Shown here: one piece after another, positions 50,476 to 58,158 of the stretch | Position numbering within the stretch: position 1 is the stretch's first letter | Layout of the letters: the number at the start of each line of letters is the position of its first letter | Assembly: GCA_017481565.1 (NCBI GenBank) | Contig: JAFUOZ010000038.1 | Span: 1 to 63,545 of the forward strand | Length of the DNA stretch: 63,545 bases | From: Oscillospiraceae bacterium | GTDB taxonomy: Bacteria; Bacillota; Clostridia; Oscillospirales; Ruminococcaceae | Direction of reading: 5' to 3' | Program-made: the position numbers and the translations under genes | Notes under the pieces: model-generated | What the model saw: only the letters and a program-made list of their open reading frames with translations | Database searches by the model: none | Told to the model about the DNA's origin: nothing

Positions 50476-51288
50476 ATGAAGAGTTTGGCAAAAGCAGTCG
50501 GCTGGGTGATATTTTACTTTTTGTTTCAGTTTGCGGTATTGCTTGCGGTGCTGTTTGTATATGTAAGGAGCAGTGATTTTTCCTCTGCTGAACTTGCATC
50601 GCAGATGGGAACGGAATTTATTTCGGATAATCAACTGGGGATATATTTGTTGATCAATTTACTTTTCATAGCTGTGGTACGTCTTATATTCAGAATAAGA
50701 AAAAGACCATTTGATGATATATCGGGAAAAACATCTCCCGATATATCCCGAGTGATAAAATATTCCGTTGGTGTGTTTTCTTTTTCGGCATTTTTTTATC
50801 TGTGTACATATTCAATGCAGCTTGAAGGGGTTGCCGCCATTGAACGCAGCCGTAATTATTATTCGCAGTATTTCAACGGACTTGGCTGGATAGTACAGGT
50901 AGTAATGCTGCTTGCAGTTACGCCCTTTGCTGAGGAGCTGCTCAACAGAGGTCTGGTTATTTCGGAGCTTGGAGACAAATTCAGCAATACCGTGAAAATA
51001 ATTATAAGCGGAATTATTTTCGGATTTTCTCACGGTGCGGCAGGCGGTTTGCCGATGATTCTTGGCGGTACGGTTATAGGTGCTTTATTTGCGTATATAT
51101 ACATAAAAACAGATTCGCTTATAACGGCAGCGGCGGTACATTCAGCAGCGAATTTGCCTGACTTCATTTACCCGTTATTCAATGAATACATCATACCTTA
51201 TAAAACAGTAATAATTATTTGTTTGTTGACAGTGTTTTTGTTTTCTGTTTTATCTGAGTATGTTGAATATAGAAAAAATATAAAATAA
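50476..51288 (+). CDS. CPBP family intramembrane metalloprotease
   Basis: A 270-residue membrane protein with about eight helices and the three CPBP (Abi) motifs: EELLNRG (after TPFA), FSHGAAGG and HSAAN. In eukaryotes the family processes CAAX proteins; bacterial members include putative bacteriocin self-immunity proteins. The start at 50476 follows GTGAGGTG. The stop codon lies in repeat R7. A second CPBP gene follows. Confidence 0.85.
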   Translation: MKSLAKAVGWVIFYFLFQFAVLLAVLFVYVRSSDFSSAELASQMGTEFISDNQLGIYLLINLLFIAVVRLIFRIRKRPFDDISGKTSPDISRVIKYSVGVFSFSAFFYLCTYSMQLEGVAAIERSRNYYSQYFNGLGWIVQVVMLLAVTPFAEELLNRGLVISELGDKFSNTVKIIISGIIFGFSHGAAGGLPMILGGTVIGALFAYIYIKTDSLITAAAVHSAANLPDFIYPLFNEYIIPYKTVIIICLLTVFLFSVLSEYVEYRKNIK

Positions 51289-51382
51289 AGGAAGCACTGA
51301 TTAAAGCCGTAGGCATCGCTTCCAATGCTTGAAAATCCGTCACTGAGAGCGTTGTGAAGCGATTTAATCAGCGGTTCCTAAA
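51286..51382. repeat. Repeat family I, copy R7 (97 bp)
   Basis: Ends TAAAGGAA / TTCCTAAA, long arm ATCGCTTC / GAAGCGAT, inner arm CAATGCT / AGCGTTG with one G-T wobble, loop GAAAATCCGTCACT. It overlaps the stop codon of the first CPBP gene (51286-51288). Confidence 0.9.
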
Positions 51383-51400
51383 TTATCGGAGGTATTTATT

Positions 51401-52273
51401 ATGAACAGTACAGCAGTTGAAAAAAAGAATGTGTTAAAGAAGAAAATAACGGTGGGACCGAGGATAAAGGCGGTTATTTACAGCATATCGCCGATGATAT
51501 TATATCTTGCTGTTACCATTATATTTGCAGTGGTGTTGGAAGTGGCTTTTCCCGATAATGATGAGCTTTACGATACAGTATTCTCAATAACAGATATTGC
51601 GTCATGGGTGATAGCGATACTGATAATCAATTCGGATATAAAAAAACAAAAGGGCGTATCTGTGGGAAAGGCTGTGGGCTTCAAGAGCTTTGACCCTGTT
51701 CTTACGGTGATGATACTTCTTTTCGGCTACTGCGGCGCAGAGGTCATTGACAGTATTACCGCATATTTCCTGTCGGGTCATATGACGGTAGAGCCAAACC
51801 GCAGCCTTGATGGCGCTATAGATGTGATCCATGCGGTGCTTATTGCACCTGTTGCGGAAGAGATAGTTTTCAGATTTTTCGGTATTGAATACAGCAAGGG
51901 ACATTTTAATATATCGCTGATAATGATTGCAAATGCGTTGTATTTTACCGTACTTCACGGATATAACATTCAGGGCTTTGCAAATGTGCTTGTTTATGGT
52001 CTTGCGTCAGCGTATATCTATATAAAGACAGGAAGTCTTATAAATCTTATGATTGCTCATTCTCTGCATAATATGTTCTGCTGTGTGGATTTCGGTGATA
52101 CTTATTATCAGGTGAACGGTTTTAATCTTTCGCATCCCTGGTGGTTTGCGGTAAATGCAGTAATAACCGCTGGTGTTATCGTATGGTATTTTGTATCATT
52201 CAGAAAGAAGTATTGCAAGAAGAATGATACTGATTTTAATGTTAATAATGAAATAATTAATGTATCAGATTAA
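51401..52273 (+). CDS. CPBP family intramembrane metalloprotease
   Basis: A 290-residue membrane protein with about eight helices. Motifs: PVAEEIVFRFFG, LHGYNIQGF and AHSLHNMF. The N-terminus has extra basic residues. It is not closely similar to the upstream CPBP protein, so the pair is probably not a recent duplication. Self-immunity to an exported peptide is a common proposal for such proteins; no bacteriocin gene is seen here. Confidence 0.85.
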   Translation: MNSTAVEKKNVLKKKITVGPRIKAVIYSISPMILYLAVTIIFAVVLEVAFPDNDELYDTVFSITDIASWVIAILIINSDIKKQKGVSVGKAVGFKSFDPVLTVMILLFGYCGAEVIDSITAYFLSGHMTVEPNRSLDGAIDVIHAVLIAPVAEEIVFRFFGIEYSKGHFNISLIMIANALYFTVLHGYNIQGFANVLVYGLASAYIYIKTGSLINLMIAHSLHNMFCCVDFGDTYYQVNGFNLSHPWWFAVNAVITAGVIVWYFVSFRKKYCKKNDTDFNVNNEIINVSD

Positions 52274-52279
52274 AATATC

Positions 52280-52308
52280 TTGACAAAATCGGCTTTTTAT
52301 GGTATCAT
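52280..52308 (+). promoter_or_regulatory. Sigma-A promoter for the DUF2975/Xre pair
   Basis: TTGACA at 52280-52285, 17-bp spacer, TATCAT at 52303-52308. Confidence 0.6.
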
Positions 52309-52341
52309 AAGCTATACTATATAAATAGGGAGCTGTATTTT

Positions 52342-52830
52342 ATGGAATTTGATGTATATAAGAAAAAGATACGAAGGGCAAGTGCGGCTGCCTTTGCTGT
52401 GCTTGTGATATATCTGATATATCCTGTGATAATGGCGGCGGCAGCTTTTCGTCAGGGCTGGAATGACGCTGCTGCGGAGGCTGACCCCGATCCATATACC
52501 GTAACGGACTTTTTTATACTGGTCTTTTTAGGTGCATTTGTAGCAAGCGTTATAGTTACCTTTGTTACATCAATAAAGCTGCTTATGAGCATGAGAAAGG
52601 ACGAATCCCCCTTTACGCTTATAAACGGCAGGCGGATACGCAGGATAGGTATATGCTTTATGCTTATGGAGCCGCTTATGTTTATGGCGGAGCTTCTGGA
52701 AGACGGCTTGGCTGAGGCAATGTATTCCATTGACGGACTTCAGTTTGCAACGGGTCTTGTTATGTACTGTATATCTCTTGCTTTCAGCTACGGTGCGGCG
52801 CTTCAGCAGGAAGCCGACGAAACTATATAG
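52342..52830 (+). CDS. DUF2975-like membrane protein
   Basis: A 162-residue protein with four predicted helices. The phrase SPFTLINGRRIRRIGICFMLMEP is the DUF2975 signature, and pairing with a small Xre regulator 11 bp downstream is the usual arrangement (as with yoaS-yozG in Bacillus). Function unknown. Confidence 0.72.
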   Translation: MEFDVYKKKIRRASAAAFAVLVIYLIYPVIMAAAAFRQGWNDAAAEADPDPYTVTDFFILVFLGAFVASVIVTFVTSIKLLMSMRKDESPFTLINGRRIRRIGICFMLMEPLMFMAELLEDGLAEAMYSIDGLQFATGLVMYCISLAFSYGAALQQEADETI

Positions 52831-52841
52831 GAGGCGGTCAG

Positions 52842-53066
52842 ATGAGTATTATTCTTAGGCTTGACCGTGTAATGGCAGACAGGAAAATGTCTCTCAATGA
52901 GCTTGCTGAAAGAGTTGGTATATCCAACGTGAATTTATCAAATTTAAAGACAGGCAAGGTCAAGGCTGTACGTTTTTCCACTCTCGGTGCAATATGCAGG
53001 GTGCTGCAGTGTCAGCCTGGGGATATCCTGGAATACCGGGACGACGGTGACGATGATAATGAATAA
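52842..53066 (+). CDS. Small Xre-type helix-turn-helix regulator (YozG-like)
   Basis: A 74-residue protein made almost only of an HTH domain (LAERVGISNVNLSNLKTGK, then the CRVLQCQPGDILEY end typical of the HTH_26 group), with an acidic tail. It probably represses its own operon with the DUF2975-like gene. A GGAGG site precedes it. Confidence 0.85.
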   Translation: MSIILRLDRVMADRKMSLNELAERVGISNVNLSNLKTGKVKAVRFSTLGAICRVLQCQPGDILEYRDDGDDDNE

Positions 53067-53067
53067 A

Positions 53068-53112
53068 AAGCTCCGTACACTGCAATATCAGCGGTGTACG
53101 GAGCTTTTTTAT
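53068..53112. terminator. Bidirectional terminator
   Basis: AAAAGCTCCGTACAC / GTGTACGGAGCTTTTTT stem between convergent genes. Confidence 0.9.
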
Positions 53113-53744
53113 ACTATACTGTTTCTGTGATAATCGGTGATATCGGTGTTAAGTGCGGAGTAAAGCTCTCTGACGGTGGTTTCCTTGTTTCTCAGCTTTA
53201 AAAGCTCGGCATCGGTCATTCCGATCAGCTGTACGAACTCCATTTTTCCGTTAGGGGTATCCATAGCCTTTACCGATGTATCGGGGATAGTGATAAAGCC
53301 TGTGAGCTGTGACTTTTTATGTATATCCATGCCTGTTTTCTGTCCTGTGTAAAGATATTCATAGGGACGGAACAGTTCACCCGAATTAAAGGTGATGCGT
53401 GCTATAGATTGCAGTATTCCGCATATTCCCTTAAGCTCGGTTTCCTCGTCCTCGGGGGCATAGCAGCCCTTTTTCAGCTTAAGTGTAAATTCCATGCCGA
53501 AACCGCTGTATTCAGTGTTTTCCGATTCCTTGTCGTAAAGCTCGGTAAGTCCGAAGGTAACAAAATGCCAGAAATCCCCTCCGTCATAAATGCTTATGCC
53601 GTCAAGAGGATCGTTTCCGCCAAGATAATAGGGGATAAGCGTTCCGTAATGCTTAGGGTCGGTCTGTTCGGGGTATATTGCCTGAAATGCGTTTACTATA
53701 GCATTCCAGCCGTCCATGTTGATGTTTTCGTTATTCGCGTTCAT
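53109..53744 (-). CDS. Suppressor-of-fused (SUFU) domain protein
   Basis: A 211-residue protein spanning the SUFU domain: WNAIVNAFQAIYP, YLGGNDPLDGISIYDG, HFVTFGLTELY and SGFGMEFTLKL. In bacteria this domain is a common immunity protein of polymorphic toxin systems. It follows a paralogue by 15 bp and a SUKH gene further upstream. A strong GGAGG site is present. No toxin gene is adjacent. Confidence 0.85.
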   Translation of the reverse strand: MNANNENINMDGWNAIVNAFQAIYPEQTDPKHYGTLIPYYLGGNDPLDGISIYDGGDFWHFVTFGLTELYDKESENTEYSGFGMEFTLKLKKGCYAPEDEETELKGICGILQSIARITFNSGELFRPYEYLYTGQKTGMDIHKKSQLTGFITIPDTSVKAMDTPNGKMEFVQLIGMTDAELLKLRNKETTVRELYSALNTDITDYHRNSIV

Positions 53745-53759
53745 TTTCTATAAACCTCC

Positions 53760-54419
53760 TTATAAATAAGAATGTGTTCTGTTCATATCGGTGACAAATT
53801 CGGGATTATCCTTTCTCATAAGCTCGGTAAGCACCTTTATGTTACCTATATCCTGTCTGATAGCATTAAGCTCAGATTCGGTGATTCCCACAAGCTGTAT
53901 AAAAGCCACTTCGCCGTGAGGTGTATCGAGTGTCTGCGCAGTAGGGTCCTTTACAGTGATAAGCGCTGTTATTGCAGAATCTGTGCCGATATGCAGAGAT
54001 GAACCGTTTCCTGCAATGACCTGACCGAATCCGAAAAAGCTTTTTGACTGATATGTATATCTTGCCAGATTTCCAAGCATTTCAGCTGCCCAGAGACAAT
54101 CCTCGGCTTTTTCTTCTTTAAGTCTGATAGTCATCTCATAGCCCCAGCCGCTGAATTTTTTACCGAAAAATTCTTCGCCTGCGTAAAGACAGCTCATTCC
54201 GTATGTGACCATGTGCTTATAGTCCTTACCTGTATCGTATACGGAATATCCGTCTAAATATTCATTTCCGCCGAACATAGCTCTTGCTGTTATATCTGTA
54301 GCAAAATGAGCAGGCTTTACATCAGGATAAAGACGTTCAAATTCGTTGTCTATCGCTTCCCAGCCCGGTGCCCAGTCATCGCTTTCGTTCATTCTTCTTA
54401 TGTATTCTTCCTTGGTCAT
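53760..54419 (-). CDS. Suppressor-of-fused (SUFU) domain protein
   Basis: A 219-residue paralogue of the next gene from the ATG at 54419 behind AAGGAG. SUFU phrases: WEAIDNEFERLYP, FGGNEYLDGYSVYDTG, HMVTYGMSCLY and SGWGYEMTIRL. Identity to the neighbour is moderate, so the duplication is old. It is probably co-transcribed with the SUKH gene 19 bp upstream. Confidence 0.85.
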   Translation of the reverse strand: MTKEEYIRRMNESDDWAPGWEAIDNEFERLYPDVKPAHFATDITARAMFGGNEYLDGYSVYDTGKDYKHMVTYGMSCLYAGEEFFGKKFSGWGYEMTIRLKEEKAEDCLWAAEMLGNLARYTYQSKSFFGFGQVIAGNGSSLHIGTDSAITALITVKDPTAQTLDTPHGEVAFIQLVGITESELNAIRQDIGNIKVLTELMRKDNPEFVTDMNRTHSYL

Positions 54420-54438
54420 GCTGTTTCTCCTTCTGTTA

Positions 54439-54921
54439 TTATTCACAGGCTTTGTTCATAAGCCTGAACATTTCATCTACCGATGAACAGACATAATAAG
54501 GTATTTCCATGCCGTTTTCATCTTCATCGGCGTTAAATGAAATATATACCTTTCCGTCATCTGAATCCCAGTAGTATATGTCGCCGCCCTCGTTTATCGC
54601 CAAGGGGATCAGATTAGTTCTTATACGTAAATGTCCGACCCATTTATCATTCGGCTCGTTAAGTTCTTTTTTCTTTATACATTCAACATTGAATTCATCA
54701 TCGCTTGTTAATGGGAGAATTTCTGCAATACCTGTTATATCGCCCATATCGGTATCAGCCATTGGAATATCAACTGTATTAATATATTTACCGTTATATT
54801 CAAGGTAATATTTTCTTAATACATCGGGAAATACAATGCCAAGAGTGTTTTCGATCCGCTTTATATCATCTTCTGATACAGGGATATACCTATCGCAGTC
54901 TTTGCGAAAAAAATTATACAT
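54439..54921 (-). CDS. SMI1/KNR4 (SUKH) family immunity-type protein
   Basis: A 160-residue protein from the ATG at 54921 behind GGAGAAG. SUKH features: VSEDDIKRIENTLGIVFPDVLRKYYLEYNG at the front (in pieces), LIPLAINEGGDIYYWDSDDGKVYIS and SSVDEMFRLM at the end. SUKH proteins are the most widespread immunity proteins of bacterial polymorphic toxins. It heads a three-gene immunity cluster with two SUFU genes. Confidence 0.88.
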   Translation of the reverse strand: MYNFFRKDCDRYIPVSEDDIKRIENTLGIVFPDVLRKYYLEYNGKYINTVDIPMADTDMGDITGIAEILPLTSDDEFNVECIKKKELNEPNDKWVGHLRIRTNLIPLAINEGGDIYYWDSDDGKVYISFNADEDENGMEIPYYVCSSVDEMFRLMNKACE

Positions 54922-55033
54922 TTTTCTTCTCCTTTTTGCTTGATAAATCAATTATACTACACAAATAACAAAATGTCAATTACTTACAGAAAAAAAGTTC
55001 ATAATAAAATTTGCAGAAAAATGTAAAATATAC

Positions 55034-55085
55034 TTGACATTTAATGTAAAGCGTGCTATACTATAGATGTAAAGTGAATTTTACA
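55034..55085 (+). promoter_or_regulatory. Promoter and operator of the Xre/membrane-protein pair
   Basis: TTGACA (55034-55039), 17 bp, TATACT (55057-55062). The dyad TGTAAA-GTGAAT-TTTACA lies at 55068-55085 just downstream, and TTTAATGTAAA in the spacer provides a further half-site. Autorepression by the Xre protein encoded next is likely. Confidence 0.6.
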
Positions 55086-55104
55086 TAAAAAGGAGGGCGG
55101 TAAT

Positions 55105-55314
55105 TTGAAAACACGGATATCGGAGCTTCGCAGTGAAAGGGGAATAACTCAGATCGCACTTGCAGAGGCTCTGTCGGTAACGAGACAGACTATTATATCA
55201 CTTGAAAGCGGCAGATATAAAGCGTCGCTGGTGCTTGCGCATAAGATAGCGCAGTATTTCGGAATGACCATTGAAGAAATTTTTATTTTTGAAGATGAGG
55301 AGAATTTACAATGA
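55105..55314 (+). CDS. Xre-family helix-turn-helix regulator
   Basis: A 69-residue protein starting with TTG at 55105 behind AGGAGGG. It is a single HTH domain (LAEALSVTRQTIISLESGRYKASL) of the type found next to DUF2178-like membrane proteins. The stop overlaps the next start (ATGA), so the pair is translationally coupled. Confidence 0.87.
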   Translation: MKTRISELRSERGITQIALAEALSVTRQTIISLESGRYKASLVLAHKIAQYFGMTIEEIFIFEDEENLQ

Positions 55315-55799
55315 AAAATGTATTGGGCGTATTCTGTAATTCAGATGTATCAAATAATGAAGAGTTGAAAGCACAGCTTAGGAAAAAGAATGTTTTCATG
55401 GTGCTGCTGCTTATTATCAGCGGTCTTGCAATGTTGGGTCTTATCATATATGAAAGCAACGGCGGAGAGTACGTAGGCGATAAAAACGGCTGGTTCTACA
55501 GAGGCGCATGTACAGGTATCGCTTTTGCAGCAGTTATTTTTCTGTTCAGAAACCTTAATACCATAAAGGACGAAAAAAAGCTTACAGAGCTTCGCATAGA
55601 GATTACCGATGAAAGAAATATCGCTATCAATGCTGCCGCTGTAAGAGCTGCTCTTGCTGTGATGTTCGCAGCAATGTTTGTGATAATGCTTTCAAGCGGA
55701 TTTGTACTGCTTGATGTGTACACTGCACTTGTGTTTCTGTTTGCGCTGTTTATGGTCTCGTATGCGGCGGCTTACAGAAGATATTCTGAAAAAATGTAA
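55311..55799 (+). CDS. Membrane protein coupled to Xre regulator (DUF2178-like)
   Basis: A 162-residue protein with four predicted helices. The phrase ELRIEITDERNIAINAAAVRA resembles the DERxxxI segment of DUF2178 proteins. Function unknown; the regulator/membrane protein pair is a recurrent arrangement. Confidence 0.65.
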   Translation: MKNVLGVFCNSDVSNNEELKAQLRKKNVFMVLLLIISGLAMLGLIIYESNGGEYVGDKNGWFYRGACTGIAFAAVIFLFRNLNTIKDEKKLTELRIEITDERNIAINAAAVRAALAVMFAAMFVIMLSSGFVLLDVYTALVFLFALFMVSYAAAYRRYSEKM

Positions 55800-55838
55800 A
55801 AACAGCCGCCTTGTCTTACGGATAAGGCGGCTGTTTGG
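55800..55838. terminator. Terminator between convergent genes
   Basis: AACAGCCGCCTT / AAGGCGGCTGTT perfect 12-bp stem. Confidence 0.8.
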
Positions 55839-55842
55839 TATT

Positions 55843-56091
55843 TTACTTATTGATACGTTTCTGTGCAGCGGCTATACGTTCATTCGCCGCCGCTATCTGT
55901 TTATCCCGTTCAGCCTGCATAAGCTCCCTGCGCTTTTCGGGGCTGCCCATTGCCTTTGCTTCTTCCCACTGTGCCTTTGATTCAGCCTTTACAGCGGCAA
56001 AATTTGCTTTATCTGCCTCATGCTGTGCCTTTGCGCTTTCCTTCATATCATCGAATGCGTTTCTGAAAAATTCCTTTACCTTGTTTTCCAT
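55843..56091 (-). CDS. Small charged helical protein
   Basis: An 82-residue protein from the ATG at 56091 behind GGAGG. Almost all of it is predicted helix or coiled coil, rich in Ala, Lys, Glu and Gln (KAQHEADKANFAAVKAESK). No Cys, no membrane segment. No specific family recognised. Confidence 0.65.
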   Translation of the reverse strand: MENKVKEFFRNAFDDMKESAKAQHEADKANFAAVKAESKAQWEEAKAMGSPEKRRELMQAERDKQIAAANERIAAAQKRINK

Positions 56092-56175
56092 AGTAAAAAC
56101 CTCCATAAATTTTATGCTCCTATTTTATACTACGGATATTTGAAATGTGTTTCCGATATGTTTGAGAAATGTTAT

Positions 56176-56212
56176 AAAAACTCTGCTGTACCTAAGGACA
56201 CGGCAGAGTTTT
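56176..56212 (-). terminator. Rho-independent terminator of the Rrf2 gene
   Basis: On the minus strand, AACTCTGC / GCAGAGTT stem followed by TTTAT. Confidence 0.75.
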
Positions 56213-56213
56213 A

Positions 56214-56645
56214 TCATATCATAGTATTATTATCGGAATCGGATTTTTTCATCAGGTCGGCTATTGTTATCCCATCAAAATATTCGTTTGTCAGCTTGAA
56301 AAAGCCCTGCCACATTTCAAGGGTCCTGCATTCAGTGATACGCCTGCAGGGGTCTGCGTCACATTCCAGACAGGAAACAGGCGCTAAATTCCCCTCGGTA
56401 AGTCGGAGTATCTCACCAACTGTATATTCCTCGGGTGCTCTTAACAGGCGATATCCTCCGCCTTTTCCGTGAACTCCTGCAATAAGCTTGTTTTTGGTGA
56501 GCACGGGGAGTATCCGTTCAAGGTATTTCAGAGAAAGCTCCTGACGCTCGGCAACGTCCTTCATTGGTATGTATTTTCCGTCATTGTGCTCTGCCAGATC
56601 TATTATTACACGCAGTGCATATCTTCCTTTGGTTGAGATCAGCAT
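56214..56645 (-). CDS. Rrf2 family transcriptional regulator (CymR/IscR-like)
   Basis: A 143-residue regulator from the ATG at 56645 behind AAAGGAGG. The winged HTH (MKDVAERQELSLKYLERILPVL) and the wing HGKGGGYRL are typical. Three Cys residues in CLECDADPC resemble the cluster region of IscR, though spacing is not the classical one. Because cysK follows upstream on the same strand (next transcription unit), a CymR-like role in cysteine metabolism is plausible; CymR works in complex with CysK in Bacillus. A dyad overlaps its own -10 box. Confidence 0.85.
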   Translation of the reverse strand: MLISTKGRYALRVIIDLAEHNDGKYIPMKDVAERQELSLKYLERILPVLTKNKLIAGVHGKGGGYRLLRAPEEYTVGEILRLTEGNLAPVSCLECDADPCRRITECRTLEMWQGFFKLTNEYFDGITIADLMKKSDSDNNTMI

Positions 56646-56670
56646 ACAGTTCCTCCTTTCCATATTTATC

Positions 56671-56691
56671 ATGGTATATCTATTATACCAT
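56671..56691 (-). promoter_or_regulatory. Palindromic operator over the Rrf2 promoter
   Basis: ATGGTATA / TATACCAT with a 5-bp centre. The minus-strand TATAAT box (56687-56682) lies inside it. Autoregulation by the Rrf2 protein is likely. The rest of 56692-56918 is AT-rich with no further feature that I can support. Confidence 0.6.
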
Positions 56692-56918
56692 AGGTCATAT
56701 ATAAAAATCAATACCCTGTTTTTTCATAATTGATTATTATCTTTTTCAAAAAGGTTTTCTTTATTGCTTATAGAATGTTTTGTTTTGAATATTGTATGAC
56801 TGATTGACGTATCGGCGGAAAAACAGTGCATTTTCGATTGGATTTTATGTTAGGTGTGATTTTGAATATTTTGTAATATTATAATTAATATAACATTAAA
56901 TTCGGGGAATGTAAAAAA

Positions 56919-56957
56919 ATACCCGAAGCATAGACGGATTGACCGATGCTTCGGGTT
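56919..56957 (-). terminator. Rho-independent terminator of cysK
   Basis: On the minus strand, ACCCGAAGCAT / ATGCTTCGGGT stem followed by ATTTTTTT. Confidence 0.85.
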
Positions 56958-56962
56958 AAACT

Positions 56963-57895
56963 TTATTCGGAAAAAAGCTCTGTTGAAAGATATCTGTCGC
57001 CTGTATCGGGGAGAAGAACGACTATGGTTTTTCCTTCGTTTTCGGGGCGTTTTGCAGCTTCAACAGCTGCCCATAATGCCGCACCTGAGGATATACCCAC
57101 AAGTATGCCTTCATTTCGTGCTATAAGTCTGCCTGTTTCAAAGGCGTCCTCATTTGTTACGGGTATTACCTCATCATAGACCGATGTATCAAGTACCTTG
57201 GGGACAAAGCCTGCGCCGATGCCCTGAAGCTTGTGAGGCCCTGCCTTTCCGCCCGAAAGCACCGCCGATGAAGCAGGCTCTGCGGCGATTATCTTTACCT
57301 CGGGATTTTTTGATCGGAGATATTTTCCCGTTCCCGTTATCGTGCCGCCTGTGCCTGCGCCTGCAACGAAAATATCCACTGCGCCGTCGGTATCCTCCCA
57401 TATTTCAGGGCCTGTTGTTTCCATATGCGCCTTTGGATTTGAGGGATTTGTAAACTGAGAGGGGATAAAGCTGTGGGGGATTTCCTTTGCAAGCTCTTCG
57501 GCTTTTTCAATAGCTCCCGTCATGCCCTTTGCACCGTCTGTAAGGACAAGCTCTGCTCCGTATGCCTTCATAAGCTGTCTGCGCTCAACAGACATTGTAT
57601 CGGGCATAACTATGATTATACGGTATCCTCTTGCCGCCGCAACAGCTGCAAGTCCTATTCCCGTATTGCCCGATGTAGGCTCTATGATGACCGAATCGGC
57701 AGTAAGCTTTCCTTCGGCTTCTGCATCGTCTAGCATTGTTTTTGCTACTCTGTCCTTGACCGAGCCTGCAGGATTTAAATATTCAAGCTTTGCAAGAAGT
57801 CTTGCTTTCAGTCCGAGCTTTTTTTCAAGGTTTGTAAGCTCCATAAGGGGAGTTTTTCCGATAAGTCCGTCAACTGATGTGTATATTCGGGACAT
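56963..57895 (-). CDS. cysK: Cysteine synthase A
   Basis: A 310-residue PLP enzyme from the ATG at 57895 behind AAAGGAGAT. The PLP lysine lies in NPAGSVKDRVA near residue 43, the substrate loop is EPTSGNTGIGLA and the phosphate-binding loop AGAGTGGTITG is near residue 176. It makes cysteine from O-acetylserine and sulphide. A Rrf2 regulator gene is its downstream neighbour. Upstream are short dyad elements but no clear CymR box. Confidence 0.95.
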   Translation of the reverse strand: MSRIYTSVDGLIGKTPLMELTNLEKKLGLKARLLAKLEYLNPAGSVKDRVAKTMLDDAEAEGKLTADSVIIEPTSGNTGIGLAAVAAARGYRIIIVMPDTMSVERRQLMKAYGAELVLTDGAKGMTGAIEKAEELAKEIPHSFIPSQFTNPSNPKAHMETTGPEIWEDTDGAVDIFVAGAGTGGTITGTGKYLRSKNPEVKIIAAEPASSAVLSGGKAGPHKLQGIGAGFVPKVLDTSVYDEVIPVTNEDAFETGRLIARNEGILVGISSGAALWAAVEAAKRPENEGKTIVVLLPDTGDRYLSTELFSE

Positions 57896-58043
57896 TTGAT
57901 TATCTCCTTTCAGAAATGCGGTGTATTTGTTGTACAAACCTATCCGAACGGTAGGCTATTATTATAATAGCATATATAGCTGAAAATGTCAACTGTAATA
58001 TAAAGGGGGCGGCTGCCCCTGTCCTCAGACCTTTATCACAGAC

Positions 58044-58158
58044 TTAAGGAACCGCTGATTAAATCGTTTCAAGACCCACTCAGTCAAATTTGCCGCTGCG
58101 GCAAAGGATTTTCATGGGTCTGAAACGATGCATGCGGCTTTAATCAGCGTTTCCTTAA
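58044..58158. repeat. Repeat family I, copy R8 (115 bp, with nested hairpin)
   Basis: Ends TTAAGGAA / TTCCTTAA, arms ATCGTTTC / GAAACGAT and AGACCCAT(C) / (G)TGGGTCT, as in R3 and R6. The apical loop holds an extra stem TTTGCCGC / GCGGCAAA. It overlaps the stop codon of rnr (58155-58157). Confidence 0.9.
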
